From Paragonimus westermani (taxonomy: Eukaryota; Platyhelminthes; Trematoda; Plagiorchiida; Troglotrematidae), in the NCBI GenBank assembly GCA_008508345.1, contig QNGE01001002.1, positions 71,536 to 135,535 of the forward strand: DNA of 64,000 nucleotides, written 5' to 3'. The notes under the pieces were generated by a model that was not told where the DNA came from, did not search any database, and saw only the letters and a program-made list of their open reading frames with translations. Made by a program: the position numbers and the translations under genes. Position 1 is the stretch's first letter. The number at the start of each line of letters is the position of its first letter. Below, in pieces: positions 13,901-25,834 of this stretch.

Positions 13901-16900
13901 AACTAATCCTCCAGATGACTAGAAGATGACCTGAGTTGTAATCATCTGCATGAGAGGGAAGAAGCATAAGGTGGGAAGCCGCCGTCCCGTAAGTTTAACA
14001 TCAGTTACCCCGAAACTGATGGAAAGAACTACGAAGGATATGACCGTGAAATGTCTCACTATGAACAGTTGTGTCTGAACAAACCCTCATTACGAAGGCC
14101 GCGATCAAGTGTGGGTGGTGTTCAATTTGGAAAAGACCCAAAGTGGGTTTGTGCGGCATGAGCCCTGTCTCACCGACTTGATTTTCATTCTCAATGAGAT
14201 CACAAAAAGGTTGGATAAAGACGAAAGAGTCGAGGTCTGCTACCTGGATTTCAAAAAAATCATTCGACTCAGTGAACCATCAAGAACTAATTTTCAAATA
14301 TGCGACTTTTGATCTTCCTTCAAGATTACTAGAATGGGTACAGAATTTCCTGAGCAACCAGACTTTTCACGTAGAGGAAGCACGGGAAAAGTCCACGGAG
14401 GGTGGGGTGGCTAGTGGGATGCTTCATGGATCAGTACTGAGATCGTCACTGTTTTTGAAGTTCACCAATGTCCACAACAAGGACATGAAGAACCATTGCT
14501 GCATCATTGCTGGTAAACGTGAACACAGGAGAAACTGGATATTATTCAGAAGCGGTCAGATGAATGGCAGCTACCTTAACTGCCGACAAGTGGAGTCAGG
14601 CGCATTATGAAAATCGACCAGGGGTGTCTAGGTTCCTTGGTAAGGTAGAAGAGGAAGTGAGGGGACTTGGAGGTAGCCGATGATGTGGTACTCATAGCAA
14701 GGAATTTTAAGATCCCAAGCAATGTTTGGGGTGTATGTGTGGTAATAAAATAGAGCGTCGTAGATATCGGGGAACATTTCTGTCTCCAAGAAAACCGAAT
14801 TGTTATCACCGCCTTATGAAGCGTACGTGGGGCCACTGTGTAGAGGTCTGAGCGTGATAGTAAAGGACACTAAAGTGTTTGGAAAAGTTCATGGGTGTTT
14901 CTCCAGGTTGCTGACGGGGAATGTGAGGTAACATGTGTTAAGAGGGATTTTGAAAACTTAAAAAGTATTTTCCTGCGTGAGGGACGGTTCAGGGATCACA
15001 TAGGGATCTTCGAAGTCCTTAAAGGGATCGTCCGAGTTAAAGCAGAATATTCACGGTACTGTGATTCAGTCTATCTGGCTTGCCTTATTAATCATTCCTG
15101 GGCTGCACTTCCGCATGACAGCCTCTCGTGGCGATGTAGTTTAGATACGGTTTGCCAACTTCTGCTGGATGTCCAGGCAATCTGTTATCCACCAAGCTGA
15201 CCACAAGATCCTCAGTGTACGTTTGGGGGCATTTCGATGCATGCAGCAATGAATACATCCACCAGATAGGATATAATTTCAAAGTCTTCGCGTTGGTGGA
15301 CAAAGCAAAACGACCGGTCACGGATACGTTCAGTCAGACTGAAGTGTGGTAATCGTGGTGGCCAGGGGTAATGTGCACACACCCTCTATGAAGTCAACAT
15401 GGCATTCTCCCTTAAGTGTGTGGATCTTACACTAAAAGTGCACAATCCAAACATTGCAATCAATCAGTGGGTCTGTTACTCAGACTTCCTTCCATTCTTC
15501 TTTCAGTAACCCAAATGACATCCACGCGTGCATAAGTACTATTGTGGTGGATTGTCAGGCCGGAGGTGCGAGTTTTCGAGCGCTCGGCCGAATACCTCAA
15601 CGCAGGGGAGGTATGTTCAAAGGCCTGCCGCAATNGAAAACTCGCACCTCCGGCCTGACAATCCACCACACTATTACTTACCGCCAAAAGGAAGGACAGA
15701 ATATGTGGCAATCTGCCACCCCTTGCTTACAACATTCAGACATTGCCATCTGATGCGTAGAGTTCAAAACTAAACATATCAGTTCGTATCACTTTGTTCC
15801 AGAATTAAGAGCCAAGTACACCGTATACCCCGTATCTATCTCTGTTGTTTGCCCCTGAACCCGGCATGGAGACACCCACACCAAATGATTTTTTCCGGGA
15901 ATACACTGGTTCTGTAGAGAGTGAAAGTCACCGCCAAGACGTTTGTTCTAATTAGTCATCATAAATGTTTATCGTTCAATTCACTGGCTGCTTTTTCTGC
16001 TACACGTTCCACACATTCACTATCACAATAGCCCGATAACCACCGTCCTACAATGGTTCGATATCGGTTCTAAAAGTTCGCAGTTCCATATCCTCATCTG
16101 CCGACGTGAAATACGCCGATAAATTGAACCCCACCCACAAGTGATCGTTGCTGTCACATTCCCATAGACTTTCCGGCTAATGATTTCCATGAGTGCAACT
16201 TGCAGTTGAATCTAATGTGAGGTCAGTGACGCAGTGATCAACACGGTTCCCTCATGGAAGCTTGACCGGGGTTCCAGTCCCAGCGGTGGAGAGAATATGC
16301 ACTACTGACGAACTCCAACAAGAACGAAATTCTAGTTTAGTACTTTTTTTGTAGGGGGACACCTGTAAAGTCTATAGGAATGCGATAGCTGTGATTAATT
16401 GTGGGTGATGTTCAATTTGCATAAAAACCAAAACCACCCACTACACATCAGAAAAACATCTTCTCTGGTAGCCTGAAGCAACAACTGATATCGAGATCTT
16501 AGGAACTTTGTGAAGCTAACAGGAGGCAAAAGAAAACTGCGATTTTACGATCATCCTAAGTTATTTCAGCAGTTTTCCTTAATCACTAAGCAACAATTAA
16601 CTACTGAATGGGAACGGGAAGCATCATAAAAACGGTAGCTAAGCAGCGTTTACCTGACCAAGTACAGGCGAGCACAGTCTGGCCGAAAGTAGCTTGAACA
16701 GCTGAGCTTGCACGTCCGGATTGAAATTGACGAGTTCACAATAGCCACCACGAAAACCGCACCTGAAATTCAGACGTCATCTTAAACTACCAGGCTGGAC
16801 GAACACTGTGAACACCTTTAAGACGTTATCATCAACGTCGATCATATAGGAAGCAAGTAAAAGAGAAGATATATTCGAGTTCGTTTTCTATCAATATTTA

Positions 16901-19900
16901 CCACAAACAGTATAATTGATGCTAAACATCACAGAACTACTGCACAAAGGGGCATGCATGCAATGCGCAACCCGGTTCGAACGCGCACGTACACATAACA
17001 TGAACGTCACTTTTAATGGACTGGGTTACAGCGAAATTACAGATATAACGACGTTTGGCACTAAACAAAATTACTGCCTGAGAGTAACGAAATACGGACA
17101 GGGTGACCTCCCAGATATCACAAATAATGTCCAATTCTGAACAATTACTTCGCATAAGGCGGATTATGCAATTATGTCTGCAAAATGCTCATCGCCAGGC
17201 GTATGTGTGCATACTGGGATGTATATCGGTCACTAATGGTGGTTTCAGCACTCATTCACCTGTTGTGCACTGCACACGGGCAAACGTGACTGATCGTTTG
17301 CATATAATAGTTTGGCCGTGTCTAATGTAAGTACAGCGATCAACACGTTTTTTTAAGGAAAAGTTTTGCTTGAGTTCAAATCCAGGCCGTGAGAAGAATA
17401 TGCACTGTTGAACAGCTCTAACAGCAGAGGAACTCAAGTCCAGTGCTTCGTTTGGAAACAGGCTGGTTGGAAGTGTTCAACTTGTACTGGAAATAATATG
17501 TGCATCTGTTCATTCTAAGTCATAGGCATCATGATGCATTCAGGAAGCGCTAACACGCGGTTACGATTGCTGCACGTTGGACTGTTTGTCAAACCAATCA
17601 CATATCGATGTATCGCAACGGAATTTGTCGGGTCACATCCACTCACTCGCCCATGAATCCTTTGCTACAGGACATGAAAGAAGCCAATTCAAGTCGTTGT
17701 GAATAGGCTGGTCCCATATCGTGTAGGACTCTCTTGAAACTGAACCAAGGATGCTCGTCCGGGTGGTAGATGTTGAATTGGTACACTTCGTCTGCAAGCA
17801 ACACCAAACGATTGTCCACCGCGAATCTGATTACCTGTTCTATGCTTTCACGGGACAGAACCTGACCTGTCGGATTCCCCGGGTTGATTACAACGATCGC
17901 ACGTGGTAGGCATTTTCCTTTGGCCTCGTTTAGTGCACGTTCCAACTCGTCTGTGTTCAGAGCCCAATTCCGACTCTCGTCCAAATAGTAGTTAATCTGT
18001 ACATGGAAATTTTGAAATGTTGCATGAAAGGAGAATTCAAACAAATGCGGGCGGTCGATGTACACATGTGCAGATTGTGTCAGGTTACAATGAAGAGACT
18101 TGTTCATTAATGAATCTGCAGATACAGTCAGTGTTTTCTAGTGAATGTGAAAAGAGAGAACCCAAACATTCTGAAAGCATTAGGCATCGTGAAACCACCA
18201 ACGGGCAATTTACAGTGATTGGGAGGTGTGTAAACTCTGATCGAAGAACTTAAGTATCAATAGATAACGACTTAACGTCGAGTCTAAATAGTTGTAGTCG
18301 TACCTGGTTGCCATCAAACTCGTGCTGACTGCCCTTTTTGATCACATCAAACTAGTAGTATCTGTGAACAAACGAGACATTGAGACGGATAACTTGAAAG
18401 GTCAACAAGATGTGTGGCGAAGGACGGAAAACCCGAATGACAATAAACCTCGCAACAAAAACTTATGAAATTCCTACTGAAATCTTCGCCACAGTGAGCA
18501 ACGTTGTCACATCTCATGGGACCAAACATACAGACACATAGAAAATATCTAAGGAAGAAGACTGTTATCGAGGGTGACGAAAAACAGACTACTGGGGAGT
18601 CAGAGGGATTAAGAACTCTCACTTAGATGCGTTAACAGCAGTAGGTTAATTCCCCATTAACTGCAGGTATCTGAGAGGAAGTTGAACCATAAGCTACAAA
18701 ATCTGCTGACCGACTAGTACACTTTTTCCTGTTAACGAGGAATGAACGAGTAACCATGAGTTTGAATTAGCGGACTGGTGTATAGACAGAATTTCCTCTA
18801 TGTTGCCAAACCTGGAACACACTACCCTACTCTGTGGTTGCAGTTGACGCGGCTTTGATGTACAAATCCCTATTAGAATACATCTTACTTCATATTTGCG
18901 ATATCTTTCTTGTTAGTTCAGATCCAACTAATGAAGTCTAGCTTTAGTTTCCGAGGGATAAGGACTTCATTTTCACACTAGTCCACCATCTGGTTAACCA
19001 GCATTAGCTGACCTAACTACAAAAATCTCCACTTCTACGTCAGTTAGTCTTATTCCTTCAGGTTTGCACCGGATACCGGGTACATGGAATCGTAAGTGGT
19101 GTGGCGTAAGACACTTGTGATGGTTATGCGCAGACATCCTTTAGTTTCGGTCACTGTGACAGACCATTCCGAAAACGCATACTCAAAACAAACTTTGTTC
19201 TTCCAATATGCATACAAACACATAAACTTAAGCAGTTGAAATTTTCTGCTCAAACCTGCAGACTTATGAAAGAAAACCAAGTGACCGGGACAAATTATAC
19301 GTTATGATTCAAACATCTATGGTGTGATGATAAAACCAAGACAGAAGTACTTTAAACAGCCATGGCCAAGACACATGTTGGCATTGTTGTGAATGGCCGG
19401 TCATACATGACATCTGCGTGTCACCAACAATGCGCTATGATTAGTCTTTCAGATGTCATCGTCATCACAACGACCTTAAGCCTGGCCAGAAGGTACTGTG
19501 TCTCGGGTCGTCGCTCACCTCGGCAGTGACGTCAAATAGTCCAAAAGAAGAGAACGTCACTAAAAATTTAAAGAATAACGGAAGAAAACTAGACAGAAAA
19601 AGAAGTGGTATGAATAAAAGTACGCCCCTGGCTGTGATGCATTTCCATCACGGATAACGTTTCCAACCAGCAATCTCAGTCAACACGAAGACCCCAACCA
19701 AGCAGGCGAAACTTACGCACTTTGTTCAGTGGAACAGTCAGGGTCATCATATTTCGTGATCACACTGTTGCTTGACCATCACGAGGTTTTACCCAATTGT
19801 TGGAGACCCCAGTGTACAATGACCGGTGCATCAAACTCAAGTGACCCAATCATCGCAGGTTATGTAGCGTGATCGGTTGACCGCTTCCGAGCCACGGAGC

Positions 19901-22900
19901 AAAACAGAACGTTTACAAGCATTCTATGCCTTTTCTTTCGCCAGACACAAGTGTCAAGTGACGTTTTCAGACTGCAACAAATGGTCATGTGATCAGTATC
20001 AAACTTGGTAACACCACATGAACACCTGAACCGGCGGTATCGATCAGAATGTTGCAAGTGGTTCACCCAAGTCAAGGCCATATTGTGTTCCTCAGCAATA
20101 GCTAGGGTGTCCACAACTCGGGATTTAAATACGATAGGTTCATCTACTTTCTAATTGAATTGATTGGGCTTTGGAGTTCATGACAATAACGTGATCCATA
20201 TCGCTCGTTTGAAAGTGGTCTACAGTCCAAACATCAAATACAAATAACCACTGCAACCAGTGCTCGCCCACGAACATGTGCTCTTAAGTAAACATCTTTT
20301 GATGTTCGGCAGTCACGGTGAATTTCAGCATAACCGTTTGAAACGGAATTGAGAAACGATTAAAGTTGGACTTGTCAAATTGTAGTTGACAAACTTAGAT
20401 GGACGTGGCTCTCGTCCAATAAGTGTTTTAGATGAACTTCCTATGAAACAACCAAATTGTGGTCCCGACAGCCGTCGAAGTAACAGAACATGATAGGCTT
20501 CGGAGTCAAACCGCGTACTTCCAGCAACTTATCGAAATATAGTGATAATAGGGGGTTTGATCAAATATAAAGTGAACAGTACTTACAACTGATTAGAACA
20601 CAGAAATTTAAACAGACTTCGAAGTCAGATCTTCTCGGAAAGAGAACGTTAATTTTGTTCCCTTTGAAGCTCGTCAGTGATCAAACCATCGCTGAAACTT
20701 AATTGTGTGGTTTCAGTTCGATCAGAAGCCCTAATCGTGGTGTCGTTGATCGTAGTTGACCGTTATTGTTGCTTCTGAAAGAATCAGGGCGACGTAGGCA
20801 CTGTTCACAAGCGTTTAGACACGATAATTCGGTCCCGCCCACTGTGAGCACAATATAATGGTGGTTGAAAATGTGGCCAGAATAAAGCACGACAGATAGA
20901 CTTTCACGAAAACGAAATAGACGTGAAGTTCTTCCTTCTGAACTGCCTACATTTTGTGGACGCGCAAGCTACGACCGATTGCGAATGACTTTTAATCCGC
21001 ATAAAAATATAACAAGCAGTCACTTCCGGGGTTATTTTGAATGGCGCTCACAAACGATTGTGACTAATCGTCTGCATACGATAATTCAGCCGTGCTCAAT
21101 GTGAGATCGATGGGGCAATGGTCAACACAGTTAAATCATAAAGACGTGACCGCAGTAAGAATTCCGGTCGTGACAATTATATGAACCGCTGATGAGTTCT
21201 AACAAGAGCGAAACTGAAAAATGGGGTTTACTTTCGAAAGGGGATGATTGGGGAGTCTACGAGAATGTGACAGCTGCAGTCAAGTGACTTTTAATTCGTA
21301 CCAACTATTTCTTTGCTAGTCTGGAACCACTAGCAGCAACCAAGACAAGAAGGGGAAAAGCGTGAGATGGTCTGGTGCTCACTGAGCGGTACCCGAGAAC
21401 GTGCAAGTCGGAAAGTGTATCAAACCTTTCAGTGCTTTGGGGATAATCAAAAAAGGGCTCAAGTAAGTTGACTCAGAGGACTAGAATGAAAATGCAATCA
21501 TCAGGTGTGTGCAGTGAATTGTGCGAATAAAGAAAGTGGAACCGAGTTCATATTGGGTCTTCGACAACCGACATAGATGGGAGGATGCGCACTGACTACG
21601 TGATTGCAGTCGGGATTCTTACAGAACTAACATGGACGCTGGTCATCAATCGTACTCAGATATGCATATTATGAATGGAACGGGTTATCGATCCAAACGT
21701 TTCTATTTACATCCAGTAGCACACAAGTTCGACCGGGACGGGATTCACCTTCGGTCAGAGGGTTCGGGGCACAGATAGACTGAACGGTGAGGGAATCGTG
21801 TTAATCAGAATTCCATGTCTACTGGATCACATGGTAAGCGATGATCGCCGTTTTGGAGGTGGAGCGACTAACATGATTACCGTAACTTGGTAACACCATA
21901 CATGTCCAGTGAAATTCCTATTTCCCCCGTAGCTATCGGTGGAACCTGTCTACAAGTGATCTACCGTGGAGATGTTGCCGAGCCGTACTAATTAACGAAT
22001 GAATCACTGTTTCAGCAATCAGCTACAAATACGCAGTAAGTCCGGTGAAAAACCACTGTGGTAAGTCATTCGTATGTTGCTGGGCTATCGTGGCTATGGA
22101 ATTTTCACAAGCCGCAACATGTACAACATTGGACATCGAACGGATAGTTCAGGATTTGGTCAGTGTACCTCGGAAATAATTTACATTGGATTGTAGCTTC
22201 GTATTCACGTAGACTTTTCAACCAGTCTCTTTTGAAAACAGGCACTAGACTCGAGTTTCGCACGTGATAAAAGTCATCAACAATACGTCCACGCTGTGAT
22301 CGCAGTCATGTTCTCGTGAGTCAACCGTGTTGACCACTAAGTTAGTGAACTCCCATTAAGCGTTACCGAATGATCAAATATGAAAGTACAGTCATATTTG
22401 CTTGTGATCAACGCTAAGGTTGCCCGATCACGCTAAGAGAAGGTAGATGACTTGTTGGCTACAAGTGATGACTTCCCGATCAGGATTCAACAGTTAAGTT
22501 GACTTCCACAATCCACTGATAGCTGATGGGTAGTCTGGAATTCGACTGGTGCACTAAACGCGTTACTGTCTCATGTCTGGACTATTAAACAGTCTGAACA
22601 CAACTCAAAAGACTACAGAGGAATTGTCGGAGATTTGGTTTAGTAAAATTTCACATCACCTGCACTTGGTCTGCCATAAATCCCCGAAAAAAATACACTG
22701 GTTCGTCCACGGAACGGTAATGCGCCTGACAGAAATCGAATTCTTCTCGTTATCACAAAGAAAACGGAAAATCCTAGCCTCGAAAACAACGTGTCTGTCC
22801 CCGTTAATTACTCACAAGTCAAACCAAAAGACGGGTGCCAAAAGCCACTTCGTTCTGCCCCCAAAACGTGTATCACAAGAGGAAAATCACGGGGTATTTA

Positions 22901-25797
22901 CATGGTGCACAGCGACCTACAAACATTCTCAAATCAGAAGATCGAAGGGCAGTTATAGAAAGTAGTAAGGGTCATCAAGCCATCAATGAGCACAGCGGAA
23001 TAAAGGTCGAGCAGGTTAAAAAGAGTAGCAGTGGTTGCCTCTCGATTGTTCCGGACATTTCTGTCCATTCGTTTTCTTCGAGGAAGGAGGCGGTTTTGAA
23101 CGAAAAAATGGTATTCTTCACCACGGTCGCCTCATAAAAGTGTAACCGGAGTTCACATCCCAACCGCGACAAGGGATATGCACCACTGATGAGTTGTAAC
23201 AAGAGGGAAACTCGGAACTAGCTGTTATTTTCGAAAGAGGCCAGCCGGAAAGCTTAGCTAAAGGCGAAAGCTGCGATGATAGTTAGGTGCCATCCAGTGC
23301 AAACTGTTCACGAGCGAATGTGGTGGAAGACTAAAAAGTAACAATTCGTTCAGGTCACAACAACAGGCAACGGAGTTCAGATTCCCGTCAAAACGAGGAC
23401 ATGTTTGGTTAGAGAGCGCCAGAGATATGAACTGGAGTCTACTGCTTTTTCAGAAGGGATGGCTAGAAATTCTGCCTACACTTGAAACCTACGATCAAAT
23501 GTGACTGATGCTTAATGTATATTGGATATCACCTTACATTGTTAGAGAAGATTCTGAAGTAAGGGGGAAAATGACGAATTAAAAGATACCCTCTGAAGGG
23601 AGAAAAGAACATCAACCTCGGTTAAAGTGACTCTCAGTCAAAAACGGTGTACGTTATTAGCCGACGTTTTGATGGTAATACGTGAACGAGGTGGGTAAGA
23701 TTTTGTCCATGATAAGAGACCGAAGAAAGAACAGAAGGAGCGTATCGTATGTCTTATACCCGAAGAAAAGTTCATGGGTAGACAGCTGACACACACAGAC
23801 ATGAATATGAACAAGTAATAGAGAAACAGCAAAGTACACAAATGCAAAACAACATAGCTCAACACGATAACGATAAACCTAAAAACGGCTCCTCAAGAAC
23901 ACACAACACTGATTTGAACATTTTTATTTGTTATTCCTTGTGGGTGTAGAGAAAAATAGCTGCACGAACTCGTCAAACTACGGCAAAATTGGCCGGGGCA
24001 TAAATCGTGCGATATCAGCCCCTTGACTGTTTTTTTATACCTAACAAATGCTAACCAACTTTTTTTTAACACGTTCAGGAAGGCCACATATTCAATCTAG
24101 TGGCTAGGTTCCACATAGGATCAACGTTCAATATGCGAAGTACTAAAGGAATGGAATCACGCACGAAGAATGATGAAACCGCGGGCCGATATTGCAAGTG
24201 CACGTATCGCACGATCTCACTATCGCAGTAACTTCAGTATGAATTGAACATATGAAAACATCTACGATAGAGGGTTCATGCCAAACTGCGATGCAATTGG
24301 ATACGACCGCATCCAACACCAGCCAAGTGGGGGAGCTGAATCACATAAACGGGCAACTTGATTGTCAGTACCTGTCTTGACAACTGGTCATGAGACACAT
24401 CTAAGCTGAGACAACTGTAGAGCGTCATTAGGGTGTAGTTGCCGAGGCGACCTAGACGGCAAATCTTAACCAAATCGAAGGCGGATCGAAAGGATGTATG
24501 GAACGTGCTTTAAGCCGCTTGAAAGGCGTGAAAATTAAACACGGATTTGAAACACTTGGTTCCCTTCAATAACTTCATCAGCGCAGAAGGAAGACATATG
24601 TTGCGATATGTTAACATTTTGTTTACTCTCATCAGTCACAAACGTAAAACATGCAAGTTATATATGACAGACAGTTAGGAATAGACAGGGTATGGACACG
24701 CATACAATCACACCACGTATTATGTCATCACCAACACGGCAACCCTATAGGTTGCTTCACCCACTTACCGAAGTTTTCTTCGTCATTCTGTATTTATTCT
24801 CTAACCTGCTGTTGTCAAACAGATTACGTTGGGAAAACTACTCGGCGACTATCAGACAGGGTCCGTGAGCACCTCCTGAAATGGCTACGTAATGGCATGA
24901 CGAAACCAATCTCGAGTGCAATCGGATCGCACCTGATCGACACGGGTCATCAGATCACGTCCGAGACAGCGTTCAAAATCATATACAGAGTGTCACAAGC
25001 CCATTCCCGAGTTGTCAGGGCGAGACTGGTGTCCACGCCAGAGACGATTGCGATCAAACTCTACAACCACCAACCGTGCGCCCAAAAGAAATTCATACAG
25101 GTCCTACACCTCCCGTGGCCCAGCAACCCGATTAACACGTTATCACACACCAGCCATAGAAACACATGGTTGGCGGCATCCGATTCGGATTAGCCTGTCA
25201 CAGTAACCGAAGCCAAAGGACGACTGCGCTTATCCATCACTGCAACTGGCTAGCGCTGCACCAATTACAGTTCCACCAACACACCAAATATCCAGTGTAA
25301 ACCCGAAGGAATAAGACCGGGAGGTGTGCCAGTGGGGTCTTTCTGTCCAGCCGGCCAATGCTGGTTAGCCAGTTGATTGGCTAATAAGGAAGGGAAACTC
25401 TTATCTCTCGGAAACTAAACAGAGAAAGGCTGCAATGACGAGAACTAAACTAGGAAGAAAGATTTGTGAAGTGTAATACAAGAAGCATTGCAGCATAGGA
25501 TTGCATGTTAGTGCAACGTAAAGAAGATGGGGATGAAAAGCGAATTTCTCGCTCAACTATGAAAAGCCAGGCAGACCATTCATCATACAATGCACCAACA
25601 AGGCCGAATAAAAGAATGGATAGAAGTCCACAGACATTCACGCAACTGCTTTTTGTCTGGCTGCTCCCCTTCGGCCAATCTGAGAAGGTTGAACCCGCAA
25701 GGACCGAAGTCACAGTCAGCACAGCCCTCAAGATCTAAACAGCACGCAAGCCTGATCACCACGCCAAGGTAGCAGGAAGGGTCCGGCATAGAAACAC

Positions 25798-25834
<37 letters not shown>

